Assembly (NCBI GenBank): GCA_965206445.1
Contig: CBDBJR010000002.1
Span: forward strand, 992,001-1,056,000
Direction of reading: 5' to 3'
DNA from: CBDBJR01 sp965206445
GTDB taxonomy: Bacteria; Pseudomonadota; Gammaproteobacteria; Arenicellales; Poriferihabitantaceae
Length of the DNA stretch: 64,000 nucleotides
Shown here piece by piece: positions 35,091 to 44,774 of this stretch. Positions within the stretch are counted from its first letter, which is position 1. Every line of letters starts with the position of its first letter. Made by a program: the position numbers and the translations under genes. The notes under the pieces were generated by a model that saw nothing but the letters and a program-made list of their open reading frames with translations, was not told the origin of the DNA and did not search any database.

Positions 35091-35894
35091 ATGATGAGTC
35101 ATTCCGATTTCAAGCACAACCTGATGCTGGTGACGAGCTACGGGCGGTCGGTTTCCGATGTCTGCCGGCGCGCGGGAATCAATCGGCAGCAATACAATCG
35201 ATACCTTTCGGGCCAATCGTCTCCCACCTTGTCTACGTTAAGACGCATCTGCGATTTTTTTGGCCTCGAAGATCACGAGATTTTTCTGGATCACAAAACC
35301 TTCGCCAGCATTATCAGGCTGCGACCGCCGGTGTGTAGAAACACGGAAGACCCGATTTCGGAGTTTGTCAGAAATATGTCACCGCAATACGGGCATCAGG
35401 AAGATCCGATGAGAAAGTACGAGGGCTACTTTCACAGCTATATCCAGCTAAATGATGCCCCGCAAAAACTGCTGCGCAGCCTGGTCTCGATCCGGCACAA
35501 CGGACTGGGCTGGGTTTCGAAATCGATCGAGCGATACCCGGCATCGGTCCATACGGTTCCGAATAGAATAAAGTACCGGGGCATCGCTTTTTTCAAGGCC
35601 GCTCGAGTGATACTGATGGAGCAGGAGATCGTATCCCGGCAGTCAACCTGGACAACCGTGATGTATCCCACTGATTTTGATGACCCCAATATACTGTCGG
35701 GTTTGTCCATGGGAATCAGCCCGGAGAGCTTACATGACATCATGTGTTTTCGCACGATCTGGGAATTCCTGGGCAAACAAACCGATTTACGTTCCGCGCT
35801 CCGCGCTTGCGGAATGATAGATCAGATGGATCCGTCGATTCCCAAATGTCTTTCCGGAAATATTGGCGGCATGTCTTTGTCGGGTACCTGGTAG
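35091..35894 (+). CDS. Helix-turn-helix transcriptional regulator
   Basis: The 267-residue protein has an N-terminal XRE-type HTH (SVSDVCRRAGINRQQYNRYL, then SPTLSTLRRICDFFGLEDHE, about residues 22-65). The remaining 200 residues form no domain I recognise; they are mixed alpha/beta and might bind a ligand (YEGYFHSYIQL, LVSIRHNGLGWVSKS). Divergent position to dppA suggests that it controls the dpp/amidase operon. ATG 35091 or the adjacent 35094. Confidence 0.78.
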   Translation: MMSHSDFKHNLMLVTSYGRSVSDVCRRAGINRQQYNRYLSGQSSPTLSTLRRICDFFGLEDHEIFLDHKTFASIIRLRPPVCRNTEDPISEFVRNMSPQYGHQEDPMRKYEGYFHSYIQLNDAPQKLLRSLVSIRHNGLGWVSKSIERYPASVHTVPNRIKYRGIAFFKAARVILMEQEIVSRQSTWTTVMYPTDFDDPNILSGLSMGISPESLHDIMCFRTIWEFLGKQTDLRSALRACGMIDQMDPSIPKCLSGNIGGMSLSGTW

Positions 35895-36122
35895 CCGGGG
35901 CCCTGCGTTTATCGTGTGGGGGGAGTCAACCCGGGCCAAGCCGTTGGTTGGATGGCGGCTGGTACGAAACCCCGCATTTTTCGCTGAAAGAGGCGGGGAT
36001 TGGAACAGGCGCGTGCGACACGGGCGCAAAGAGAAAAAAAAGCAGAATCGCGGCAAACACAGATTGGATGCGTTTGTCGGGGCGGTAGTGTGCGGCGAAA
36101 CGGGCTGGCGTGCGCCGGGTGG

Positions 36123-38006
36123 TCAGGGGGCGGTCGCCAGTCGGTCGGGCTGTGGTGATTGAAACGCGACAAAGCCGCCCGATTGGCGCGCCCACAGCTC
36201 GGCATACAGGCCGCGCTGGCGCAGCAGCGTGGCGTGGCTGCCTTGCTCGACAATGCGGCCACGGTCCATGATCACCAGCCGGTCCATCGCCGCGATGGTC
36301 GACAGTCGATGGGCAATCGCGATCACCGTTTTGCCTTTCATCAGCCGGTACAGGTTTTCCTGAATCGCGGCCTCGACCTCGGAATCGAGTGCGCTGGTGG
36401 CCTCGTCCAATATCAGGATCGGGGCGTTTTTCAGCAATACCCTGGCGATTGCGACTCGCTGGCGCTGGCCGCCGGACAACTGCACGCCGCGCTCGCCGAC
36501 GTGCGCCTGATAGCCGGTTCGGCCTTGTGCGTCTTCCAGTTCGTGGATAAATTCATCGGCTTTTGCCTGCTGGGCGGCGGCGATAACGGTGCGCTGATCG
36601 GCATCCGCCTGGCCATAGCGGATGTTGTCGTAGATCGAGCGGTGCAGCAGCGACGGCTCCTGGGTGACCACGCTGATCGCTTGTCGCAGGCTGTCTTGCG
36701 AGACGGTCGAGAGGTCTTGATCGTCGATCGTGATGCGGCCTTTTTCCAGGTCATAAAACCGCAGCAGCAGGTTGACCAGCGTCGATTTGCCGGCGCCGGA
36801 GCGCCCGACGATGCCGATTTTTTCACCCGGCTGCACGGTCAGCGACAGATTTTCGATGATATGGCTGTCGCCGCCGCGCCGGCCGTAGTTGAAGTAAATC
36901 TGCTGATAGTCGATCCGCCCGTGGCGGACGCGCAGCGGTTTGGCGTCGGCGCGGTCGGTGATCGCCACGGCGGTGGAGAGGGTTTCGATGCCGTCCTGGA
37001 CCACGCCGATGTTCTCGAACAGGCTGGAGATTTCCCACAAAATCCATTGCGACATGCCTTGAAAGCGCAGCACCATGCCGAGTGAAAATGCGATCGTGCC
37101 GACGCTGACCGCGTCGCGCTGCCACAGCACGAGGCCGACCGCCGCGACGCCGAACAGCAGCAGCGCATTGATGCCGTTGAGCACCGCAGTCATCAGCGTG
37201 GCCAGCCGCATTTGCCGGTACACCGTGTCGAGAAATTCATCCATGCCGGCACGCGCGTAGCGGTCCTCGTGGTCGGTGTGGGCGAACATTTTTACCGTGG
37301 TGATATTGGTGTAGCTGTCGACCACCCGGCCGGTGACCATCGAGCGCGCTTCGGCCTGCTGCATCGAGACCTGTTGCAGCCTGGGGATGAAATAGCGCAG
37401 CGTGACGAGGTAGCCCAGCAGCCAGATCAGCAGCGGCAAGGTCATGCGCAGGTCGCTGGTGGCAAACATCACCATCGCGCCGATGAAATAGACCGCGACG
37501 TAGAGGATGACCTCGGTGAATTTGATCACCGCGTCGCGCACGCCGAGCGAGGTCTGCATCATTTTGGCGGCAATCCGCCCGGCAAAGTCGTTCTGAAAAA
37601 AGGCGATGCTTTGGCGCAGCAGGTAGCGGTGCGCCTGCCAGCGTGTGCGCATGGCAAAATTGCCGAGCAGGCCCTGATTGATGACGCTTTCATATACCAG
37701 CTTCAGAACGGGCAGTATGATCAGCACCAGGACCGCGACCGCGGTCAGCCGGGTGCGGTGGGCGGCCCAGAAATCGGCGCGCGTCGATAGCGACAGCCAG
37801 TCGATCAGATCGCCGATGAATGCAAACAGCCAGACTTCAATCAAGGCGATTACCGTGGCCAGCGCGGCGCTGACCAGAATCAGCGGCTGGAACGGGCGCG
37901 CGTAGTGGACGACGAACCCGGTCAGGGTGCGCGGCGGCTGGTCCGGTACCGAGGGCGGAAACGGCTCGGTGCAGGCTTCGAGGAGGCGAAAAAAACGGCG
38001 GATCAT
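36123..38006 (-). CDS. ABC exporter, fused membrane and ATPase domains
   Basis: The 627-residue half-transporter has six membrane helices (about residues 40-340) and an ATPase domain with Walker A GRSGAGKST (401-409), LSGGQRQRVAIARVLL and LILDEATSALD, of the MsbA/multidrug/lipid exporter type. It functions as a homodimer or with another half-transporter not seen here. No fused peptidase or bacteriocin-type domain. A single gene facing away from the rib operon. Substrate unknown. Confidence 0.87.
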   Translation of the reverse strand: MIRRFFRLLEACTEPFPPSVPDQPPRTLTGFVVHYARPFQPLILVSAALATVIALIEVWLFAFIGDLIDWLSLSTRADFWAAHRTRLTAVAVLVLIILPVLKLVYESVINQGLLGNFAMRTRWQAHRYLLRQSIAFFQNDFAGRIAAKMMQTSLGVRDAVIKFTEVILYVAVYFIGAMVMFATSDLRMTLPLLIWLLGYLVTLRYFIPRLQQVSMQQAEARSMVTGRVVDSYTNITTVKMFAHTDHEDRYARAGMDEFLDTVYRQMRLATLMTAVLNGINALLLFGVAAVGLVLWQRDAVSVGTIAFSLGMVLRFQGMSQWILWEISSLFENIGVVQDGIETLSTAVAITDRADAKPLRVRHGRIDYQQIYFNYGRRGGDSHIIENLSLTVQPGEKIGIVGRSGAGKSTLVNLLLRFYDLEKGRITIDDQDLSTVSQDSLRQAISVVTQEPSLLHRSIYDNIRYGQADADQRTVIAAAQQAKADEFIHELEDAQGRTGYQAHVGERGVQLSGGQRQRVAIARVLLKNAPILILDEATSALDSEVEAAIQENLYRLMKGKTVIAIAHRLSTIAAMDRLVIMDRGRIVEQGSHATLLRQRGLYAELWARQSGGFVAFQSPQPDRLATAP

Positions 38007-38272
38007 GCGCTGGTGGGTGCTACTGCGCCCGCGACGGCGGTCGTGGGTGAGCGGGGTTTGCAGGGGCGGGTGACGCGGCGCATTGGCAGTGGGTTTTTAT
38101 GTTCCTGTGGTGCGGCATTGAGGGTACAATCTGCGGTTTTATCGCGATTTTATTGCGGTTTTAACGGCATCCGCTCGCCGATTGGTCGGGTAATGGTGCT
38201 ACATTTCGGCTTTCAATCCGGCCGCGCCGACAAGTCGGCCGACGGTACGGACGGGTTATTCGCAAGACCAGC

Positions 38273-38938
38273 ATGTTTACCGGAATTATACGATCATTGG
38301 GGCAGATTCAGGCGACCGACGCGCAGGCCGATGGAGGGCGGTCGATTGCGGTGGCGCTCGGCGGGCTGGAGGCGGATGCGATCCGGGCCGGCGACAGCAT
38401 CGCCGTCAACGGCGTCTGCCTGACGGTAACCCGTCTGCTGGCGGAGGCGGCGCATTTTGATGTCTCCGGCGAGACGCTGGAGCGGTGCCTGGTTGGCCAA
38501 TGGCGGGTCGGCGACCGCGTCAATCTGGAGCCCGCACTGACGCCGACGACGCCGCTGGGCGGCCATCTGGTGTCCGGGCACGTGGACGGCATTGGGCGGC
38601 TGCAAGCGCGCTGCGCCGCTGCGGGCGGTACGCAGATGCGCTTCAGTGTGCCGCCGGAGCTGGGCCGATTTGTCGCCGTCAAGGGCTCGATTGCGGTTGA
38701 CGGGGTCAGTCTGACGGTAAATCGGCTCACCGATGCCGATGCGCGCACCGAGTTCGAGGTGATGCTGGTGCCGCATACCCTGCGGCATACGACGCTGGAT
38801 GCGATTCAACCGCCGGCGCCGGTGCATATCGAGGTCGATATGCTGGCGCGGTATGTCGGGCGGCTGGCCGAGTTTGACGCCGCCGGCAAATCGACCGCAG
38901 CGGTTGTGCCGCCGCCGTGTCCGGTTGTCCACGATTGA
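38273..38938 (+). CDS. ribE: Riboflavin synthase, alpha subunit
   Basis: The 221-residue enzyme has the two lumazine-binding repeats: MFTGIIRSLG with NGVCLTVTRL, and GHLVSGHVDGIG with DGVSLTVNRL. It dismutates two lumazines to riboflavin. First gene of a rib run; ribD is not in the window. The 266-base upstream gap contains a possible TACAAT -10 box near 38126 but no recognisable FMN riboswitch. Confidence 0.93.
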   Translation: MFTGIIRSLGQIQATDAQADGGRSIAVALGGLEADAIRAGDSIAVNGVCLTVTRLLAEAAHFDVSGETLERCLVGQWRVGDRVNLEPALTPTTPLGGHLVSGHVDGIGRLQARCAAAGGTQMRFSVPPELGRFVAVKGSIAVDGVSLTVNRLTDADARTEFEVMLVPHTLRHTTLDAIQPPAPVHIEVDMLARYVGRLAEFDAAGKSTAAVVPPPCPVVHD

Positions 38939-38953
38939 CCACAATCCGTTATC

Positions 38954-40168
38954 ATGCAGCCTATGTCCATTTCCGGCATCCATAGCGTAGAGGATCTCCT
39001 GGCCGACTATCGGCGGGGGAAAATGGTGATCCTGGTGGATGATGAAGACCGGGAAAATGAAGGCGATCTGGTGGTGGCGGCGGAATGCGTCACCCCCGAT
39101 CAAATCAATTTTATGGCCACCGAGGGGCGCGGGTTGATCTGTTTGACGCTGACCGAGCAGCGTTGTCAGCAGCTCGATCTGCCGTTGATGGTGAGCCGCA
39201 ACAGCACGCGCTTTGCGACCAGTTTTACGGTCTCGATCGAGGCCGCCGAGGGCGTGACCACCGGCATTTCCGCGCAGGATCGGGCGATGACCGTGCGCGC
39301 GGCGGTGAAGCGCAATGCGCGCCCGCAGGACGTGGTTTCGCCGGGGCATATTTTCCCGATAAAGGCGCAGCCGGGCGGGGTGTTGACCCGCGCCGGCCAC
39401 ACCGAGGCGGGGGTCGATCTGGCGCGCATCAGCGGCTTTGAGCCGGCCAGTGTGATCTGTGAAATTTTGAAAGCCGACGGCACGATGGCGCGGCTGCACG
39501 ATTTGATCGCGTATGCGCACAAGCACGACTTGAAAATCGGCACCATCGCCGACCTGATCCGCTATCGGATGGAGAACGACCCGACCGTCGAGCTGCTGTC
39601 GTCGGGCGGTTTGCCGCTCGAGCAGGGGCGGTTCCATTCCCATATTTACAAGGATCGGGTCGAGGGCGGCGTCCACCTGGCGCTGGTGCACGGCGAGCTG
39701 CGCCCGGGCGATGTGATTCCGGTTCGGGTGCACGTGCATCGCGGGCTGCTGGATGAGGTGCTGCAACCGGAGTCGGCGTGGAGCTGGCCGCTGGAAACCG
39801 CGCTGCAGGCGATCGCGGCGATGCCGTGCGGCGTTGTAGTAATATTGGCTTATAATGAGACGCCGGATGAATTGGCCGCCCGCATTGAGCAGTTGGGGCT
39901 GCCCGAGCGCAGGCGCCATGCCGGCAAGCAACCCGCAACGGGGCAGGATTCGTCGGCCAACCTGCGTATGCTGGGCGCCGGCGGTCAGATTCTCTCGCAA
40001 CTGGGCGTGGTCAGTGTGCTGGCGCTGGGGCGGGAAAAGCGCACCTATGGCTTGTCCGGCTTTGGCATAGAAATCGTCGACTATGTTGCCGACCCGGCCG
40101 AATTGCGGCAGTGGTGGGAAGGGCACCGGCAACCGGCGGCAACGTATCGGAAAAATGTAAGCGTATGA
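38954..40168 (+). CDS. ribBA: DHBP synthase with degenerate GTP cyclohydrolase II domain
   Basis: The 404-residue protein has an intact RibB domain (about 1-205: DDEDRENEGDLV, ATEGRGLIC, RAGHTEAGVDLA) making dihydroxybutanone phosphate. The C-terminal RibA-like domain aligns (HLALVHGELRPGDVIPVRVH) but lacks the three zinc-binding cysteines of GTP cyclohydrolase II: the C...CDC segment is replaced by HRGLLDEVLQPESAWSW. It therefore cannot be a standard cyclohydrolase; a true RibA must lie elsewhere. This RibB-RibX form is common in gammaproteobacteria. ATG 38954 or 38963. Confidence 0.9.
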   Translation: MQPMSISGIHSVEDLLADYRRGKMVILVDDEDRENEGDLVVAAECVTPDQINFMATEGRGLICLTLTEQRCQQLDLPLMVSRNSTRFATSFTVSIEAAEGVTTGISAQDRAMTVRAAVKRNARPQDVVSPGHIFPIKAQPGGVLTRAGHTEAGVDLARISGFEPASVICEILKADGTMARLHDLIAYAHKHDLKIGTIADLIRYRMENDPTVELLSSGGLPLEQGRFHSHIYKDRVEGGVHLALVHGELRPGDVIPVRVHVHRGLLDEVLQPESAWSWPLETALQAIAAMPCGVVVILAYNETPDELAARIEQLGLPERRRHAGKQPATGQDSSANLRMLGAGGQILSQLGVVSVLALGREKRTYGLSGFGIEIVDYVADPAELRQWWEGHRQPAATYRKNVSV

Positions 40169-40205
40169 ATACCCTGAGCGGGCGCGTCAGCCCGGGTTGT
40201 TGCCG

Positions 40206-40667
40206 ATGAATGAAATCACCGGCAGTTGCATTGATGGCGGCGGCCGATACGCGCTGGTCTGCGGCCGCTTTAACCGGTTTATTACCGATCGGCTGGTCCA
40301 GGGGGCGGCGGATGTTTTGCTGCGCCACGGCGTCGCGGCGGCGGCGATCGATTGCATCTGGGTGCCGGGGGCGTTTGAGATTCCGCAGGCGGTCAGCCGG
40401 GTGCTGGCGGCGAAGCGCTATCAGGCGGTGATTACGCTGGGGGCGGTGGTGCGCGGGGCGACGCCGCATTTCGATTATGTGGCCGGTGAGTGCGCCGCCG
40501 GCATTGCCCGGCTGAGTCTGGAGGCGGAAATCCCGGTTGTGTTCGGGGTGTTGACGGTCGATACGCTCGAGCAGGCGGTTGAGCGCGCCGGTGCCAAGGC
40601 CGGCAATAAAGGCGCCGATGCCGCGCTCGCCGCGCTGGAAATGGTGAGTTTGCTGCAGCAGCTGTAG
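40206..40667 (+). CDS. ribH: Lumazine synthase
   Basis: The 153-residue protein shows ALVCGRFNRFITDRLVQGA, WVPGAFEIPQAVSRV, TLGAVVRGATPHFDYVAGE and FGVLTVDTLEQA with the C-terminal NKG..AA segment. It condenses the RibB product with the aminouracil to form lumazine, the RibE substrate. ATG 40206 is chosen over upstream TTG codons. Confidence 0.93.
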   Translation: MNEITGSCIDGGGRYALVCGRFNRFITDRLVQGAADVLLRHGVAAAAIDCIWVPGAFEIPQAVSRVLAAKRYQAVITLGAVVRGATPHFDYVAGECAAGIARLSLEAEIPVVFGVLTVDTLEQAVERAGAKAGNKGADAALAALEMVSLLQQL

Positions 40668-40694
40668 CCTGCGATCCGGCGCGGCTCTGGGGCA

Positions 40695-41138
40695 ATGATA
40701 AGAAGCGGACGACACCTGGCGCGGCGCAGTGCGGTGCAGGCATTGTATCAGTGGTCGATGACCGGGCAGTCGCCGTCGGAGATCCGGGAGACGTTTATCT
40801 ATCATGCCGGTCTGGCCGGTAAATACCGGGATTATTTCGATCAGTTGATCGAGAATATTCCGGTGTACGTGCAGGCCATCGATGGGCGGATTGAACCGCA
40901 TCTGAATCGGCGGGAGGATCAGGTTGACTTGATTGCACAGGCGATTTTGCGCTTGGGAACGTATGAATTGCAGTATGATAAAACGGTTCCGGCCAGGGTG
41001 GTGATTGATGAGGCGGTTGAGCTGGCGAAGGTGTTTTGTGCCGAAAACAGCTTTCGTTTTGTCAACGGCGTACTGGACAAGGTGGCCGCCGACGTGCGGC
41101 CGGATGAATGCAAAAGCGAGTCGGTCGAGCCGGGGTGA
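40695..41138 (+). CDS. nusB: Transcription antitermination factor NusB
   Basis: The 147-residue all-helical protein has RHLARRSAVQALYQWSMTG, then ILRLGTYEL, ARVVIDEAVELAKVF and FVNGVLDKVA, the standard NusB pattern. It binds boxA RNA with NusE in rRNA antitermination. The ribH-nusB order is typical of Pseudomonadota. Confidence 0.94.
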   Translation: MIRSGRHLARRSAVQALYQWSMTGQSPSEIRETFIYHAGLAGKYRDYFDQLIENIPVYVQAIDGRIEPHLNRREDQVDLIAQAILRLGTYELQYDKTVPARVVIDEAVELAKVFCAENSFRFVNGVLDKVAADVRPDECKSESVEPG

Positions 41139-41183
41139 ATCGCCGCTATCTGACGCGCCGCGCGTAGCGGGGCAGGCGGCGGG

Positions 41184-41681
41184 ATGATAAAACCGATTCG
41201 TTTACAGCAGATGACAGCGCACCCGTGGGGCTGGCTGGCATACGGTTTTGGCAGCGGTTTGGCGCCGAAAGCGCCGGGCACCTGCGGTACGCTGGCGGCG
41301 ATACCGATTTACCTGCTGCTGACCACGCTACCGCTGCCGCTGTACGGTCTGGTGGTGGGCGTGTTTGCGGTCGCCGGGGTGTATATCTGCGGCTGGGCGG
41401 CCGAGCAGTTGGCGGTGCCGGATCATCCGGGCATTGTCTGGGATGAGATAGTGGGGTTTTTGTTGACCATGTGGCTGGTGCCTTTTTCCTGGCCGGCGCT
41501 GGTTTTGGGTTGTGCGCTGTTTCGTGTGTTTGATATTGTGAAACCGTGGCCGATAGGCTGGGTTGACCGGCGGGTTGCGGGTGGTTTGGGCATCATGCTG
41601 GATGATGTGATCGCCGCGGTGTTTGCTTGTGTCGCGCTCAGGTTGATTTTATCGGGCTATTCGGCCTGGTTTGCCGCCTGA
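41184..41681 (+). CDS. pgpA: Phosphatidylglycerophosphatase A
   Basis: The 165-residue membrane protein has GFGSGLAPKAPGTCGTLAAI and the catalytic segment DHPGIVWDEIVGFLLTM, then FRVFDIVKPWP and DDVIAAV. It dephosphorylates phosphatidylglycerophosphate. The thiL gene usually found between nusB and pgpA is absent here. Confidence 0.92.
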   Translation: MIKPIRLQQMTAHPWGWLAYGFGSGLAPKAPGTCGTLAAIPIYLLLTTLPLPLYGLVVGVFAVAGVYICGWAAEQLAVPDHPGIVWDEIVGFLLTMWLVPFSWPALVLGCALFRVFDIVKPWPIGWVDRRVAGGLGIMLDDVIAAVFACVALRLILSGYSAWFAA

Positions 41682-41760
41682 CCGTTGCGGCGGTTGCGCG
41701 TTCGGCCTATCGTTATCTGTTTGGCGCCATCCGTTGGCGTCATCTATTCGGTTTCGAGCT

Positions 41761-42357
41761 ATGCTGGCAACCAATCAGTTGATTTTAAGAACCGATGTCT
41801 CGGGCATGCCGCTGGAGTGGATTGACTATCGGCGTGCGGTTACGCTGCAATATCTGGGGCAGGTGGCGTATATTTGCGGTGCGTACAGCATCCGCATACG
41901 CGGCGGCGTCAATCGGCGCAGCCGGCGGCGCTCCACGATCGAAATCAATTCGATTATCGCCACCTATGGCAACGCGTCTGCGGTGGCCCGAATACGGCAA
42001 AAATGCGCGCCGCCGCTGAACAATGATCTGCTGTTTCAGCGTGATGCCCATCTGTGCATGTATTGCGGCGAACGTTATAATAAGCACAAGCTGTCGCGGG
42101 ATCATATTGTGCCGCTGAGTCAGGGCGGCGCCGATTGCTGGGATAATGTCGTTGCCGCGTGTGTCGGCTGCAACCACTTCAAAGCCGGGCGGGCGCCGGA
42201 GCAGGCCGGGATGCAGTTGCTGGCGATTCCGTTTACCCCGACCCATGCGGAGTATATGTTTTTGCAGGGGCGGCGCATTCTGGCGGATCAAATGGATTTT
42301 CTAAAGGCGCATTTTCCGCGCGTCAGTCGGCTGCATCGGCATGATCGGCTGGTTTGA
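41761..42357 (+). CDS. HNH endonuclease family protein
   Basis: The 198-residue protein has a C-terminal HNH fold: paired CMYC and CVGC zinc knuckles around RDHIVPLSQGGADCWDNVVA and N..K. This form (with an N-terminal half containing GMPLEWIDYRRAV) is widespread as a stand-alone chromosomal gene in proteobacteria; it may act in DNA repair or processing rather than defence. ATG 41761 is the start that fits family length; a longer frame overlaps pgpA. Confidence 0.85.
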   Translation: MLATNQLILRTDVSGMPLEWIDYRRAVTLQYLGQVAYICGAYSIRIRGGVNRRSRRRSTIEINSIIATYGNASAVARIRQKCAPPLNNDLLFQRDAHLCMYCGERYNKHKLSRDHIVPLSQGGADCWDNVVAACVGCNHFKAGRAPEQAGMQLLAIPFTPTHAEYMFLQGRRILADQMDFLKAHFPRVSRLHRHDRLV

Positions 42358-42500
42358 GTGGCGGTTTGATTGGTGGCACAGGCTGGCCGGGCGGGGTGCT
42401 TTTTCACGCGCCGGGCCGGGTGCCATTGCCGAATTTTTACTTGCCGGCGTTTAATTGCCGCGTTTAATTACATTACCCTGTTTTAACCGGAGAGGAAAAC

Positions 42501-43493
42501 ATGTCGTCATTCAATGCGTTTAGAATCAATCAAATCGACAAAAAAATTGTAGCTGGGTTTGAACGGCTCGAACTCGATCAGCTGACCGACGGCGAGGTGG
42601 TGATCGAAGTGCACTGGTCGGGGATCAACTATAAAGACGCATTGGCGGGCACCGGCAAGGGTAAAATTCTGCGCCGCTATCCGCTGAACGGCGGCATTGA
42701 CCTGTCCGGTCGCGTGGTCAGTTCGACCGATGCGCGCTATCAGGCCGGCGACTCGGTGCTGGTTTGCGGCTGCGGGTTATCCGAGACCGCCGACGGCGGC
42801 TATGCCGAAATGGCCCGGGTCAACGCCGATTGTGTCGTGCCGCTGCCCGACGGCCTGTCGCTGCGCGAGGCGATGGTCCTCGGTACCGCCGGGTTTACCG
42901 CCGCGATGGCGGTGATACGGATGGAGCAAAACGGTCAGACCCCGGATCTGGGGCCGGTGGTGGTGACCGGTGCGACCGGCGGTGTCGGCAGCATGGCGAT
43001 TGATATGCTGTCGGCCCGCGGCTATGCGGTGACCGCGTTTACCGGAAAATCCGAGCAGCACGATTATCTGCGCGCATTGGGCGCGACCGATTTTATCGAC
43101 CGGCATCAGGTCGACATGGGCACGCGCCCGCTGGAGCGCGCGACCTGGGGCGGGGCGGTGGACAACGCCGGCGGCGATACGCTGGCCTGGCTGACGCGCA
43201 CCGTCAAGCCGTGGGGCAATATTGCCAGTATCGGCCTGGTCGATGATATCAAGTTGAATACCACGGTGATGCCGTTCATCCTGCGCGGCGTTTCGCTGCT
43301 CGGGGTCAATTCTATCGAGATGCCCAATACGGTGCGCGATGCGGTCTGGCGCCGTCTGGCGGATGATTTGAAGCCGGCGCATTTGCCGCAGATGGTGACC
43401 CGGGAGATTGCGTTTGCCCAGTTAACCGAGCTGTTCGACAGCTATCTGGATGGCAGCAATTATGGCCGCAGTATCGTCAGGATTGGCGCCTGA
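42501..43493 (+). CDS. acuI: AcuI/YhdH-type zinc-free medium-chain reductase
   Basis: The 330-residue MDR-family oxidoreductase has HWSGINYKDALAGTGKGKIL, YPLNGGIDLSGRV and the nucleotide loop VVTGATGGVGSMA. It matches the YhdH/AcuI group, NADPH-dependent acryloyl-CoA reductases that protect against toxic acryloyl-CoA. A methylmalonyl-CoA mutase in the same window hints at propionyl-CoA metabolism. GAGAGGAAA precedes the ATG. Confidence 0.88.
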   Translation: MSSFNAFRINQIDKKIVAGFERLELDQLTDGEVVIEVHWSGINYKDALAGTGKGKILRRYPLNGGIDLSGRVVSSTDARYQAGDSVLVCGCGLSETADGGYAEMARVNADCVVPLPDGLSLREAMVLGTAGFTAAMAVIRMEQNGQTPDLGPVVVTGATGGVGSMAIDMLSARGYAVTAFTGKSEQHDYLRALGATDFIDRHQVDMGTRPLERATWGGAVDNAGGDTLAWLTRTVKPWGNIASIGLVDDIKLNTTVMPFILRGVSLLGVNSIEMPNTVRDAVWRRLADDLKPAHLPQMVTREIAFAQLTELFDSYLDGSNYGRSIVRIGA

Positions 43494-43605
43494 CATGTGT
43501 CCGGCGGTTACACACCCGGTGGATACGCGGTGCCTGCCGGGTGTCGGTTTGGTTGTGCGGTCGGCGCGGCTGCCCGGCGGTCAGGCCGGCGCTTTGAGGA
43601 TTACC

Positions 43606-43681
43606 GTCCCCTTCGTCTAGCGGTCCAGGACGCCGCCCTCTCACGGCGGAAACAGGGGTTCGATTCCCCTAGGGGACGCCA
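43606..43681 (+). tRNA. tRNA-Glu (CTC)
   Basis: A 76-base cloverleaf with encoded CCA: acceptor GTCCCCT/AGGGGAC, anticodon stem CCGCC/GGCGG with loop CTCTCAC giving anticodon CTC, and T-arm AGGGG TTCGATT CCCCT. Discriminator base is G. Confidence 0.95.
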
Positions 43682-43702
43682 CTCGTCGCGTTGGCGAGTG
43701 GC
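43678..43702. terminator. Hairpin directly behind tRNA-Glu
   Basis: GCCACTCG and CGAGTGGC form a perfect 8-bp stem with a 9-base loop that begins in the tRNA 3' end. No U-run follows, so it may be a processing or weak termination structure. Confidence 0.4.
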
Positions 43703-43769
43703 GGGTATCGTGTATAAGTTCAGAAACCTTTGGCACTCTTCTTACGCCAAAACATGAGGTTAAGGATAA

Positions 43770-44719
43770 ATGCTGAAAGATACCCTCGCGCCGGCCCCCG
43801 AAGGCCCGATCACCCTCGTTATCGGCACACATAATGTCTTCAAACAGGTCGTTACGTGGATAGAATACGCGCGCCGCGCAGGGTGCCGCCACTACCGCAT
43901 AGTCTGCATGGATGACGAAATCGAGACCCGCCTGCGTGAGCAAGGAGAGAAAAATACCCTCTCCTATTACGAACTTTTCCCGGATGCGGTCCAAATAAAC
44001 TTTAGATCCGGTATGACGGAAGGTGAATTATTCGCGGAAAGAAGCAGACTGTGGAAACTCAGGATTCGGCTTTGTGCCTATCTTGCAGAGCAGCGCGTTG
44101 AATTCATTTTCAGTGATGCAGACGCGTTTTGGATAAAAGACCCTCGGCCGTTCCTGATATTGCACCCGGAATATGATCTGCTTATTTCACAGGGGGTATA
44201 TATTCACAATGGATTAGATATGCACAAAAGCCGCGGTATGGGAAAAAAGGACGCCGCCGCCCGTTTCCCTGTTGTATTGTGTGCCGGATTCTTCCTGGCC
44301 CGCCCCAGCCTTAAAATGCAAAACTATTTCAAGGAAGTCGCTTTACTCATAGAAGAATACCCAAATGACCAATACTGCATGAACGAGGTACTTGTGCGCA
44401 ATTCCATAAAGCACTGGGATATACAAAAACCGATGCGCATACCGATTTATGATAGAAAAAATCGATTGTTTGGTCTGTATTTGCCAGGCTTTTGTCAATT
44501 TCCATGCTACAACCGTTTTCGCAACGCCTGCTGCGATTGTTGCCTCGTCACTGTATTGTTGTCAGCCCTGAGATCATACGTTGGGTCAGCGGGGAATTGA
44601 CAGTCGGTGTAATCCCGATGGGACTGATCGCACGAAAGATCCGGATTGCCATGTGGCATTGGAGCCGCCTCATACCGAAAACGAAAGCTATGGTTATCCA
44701 TTATTACACGCACTGGTAA
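43770..44719 (+). pseudogene. Nucleotide-diphospho-sugar transferase-like gene, probably frameshifted
   Basis: The first frame (43770-44600, 276 residues) encodes a glycosyltransferase-like protein with VIGTHNVFKQVVTWIEYARR and the DxD metal motif in FIFSDADAFWIKDPRP, then CAGFFLARPS and NDQYCMNEVL, the pattern of the PF03407-type transferases. Near 44500 its predicted sequence turns implausible (cysteine-rich, then stop), while another frame continues to 44719 and ends in AMVIHYYTHW, which fits a transferase C-terminus. A frameshift near 44490-44520 is likely, natural or from sequencing. Lower GC than neighbours; sits between tRNA-Glu and an IS relic. Confidence 0.6.
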
Positions 44720-44774
44720 GAAAAAAAAATTGCGTACCGGCGACTTCTCAAGGCGCATGGCCTGGTTGGTGGCG

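Noticed and set aside
38007..38272. FMN riboswitch before ribE
   Set aside because: The conserved RFN sequence blocks are not visible in this stretch.
38294..40132. A 612-codon minus-strand frame opposite ribE/ribBA
   Set aside because: Antisense artefact of strong third-position GC; the plus strand encodes recognisable rib enzymes.
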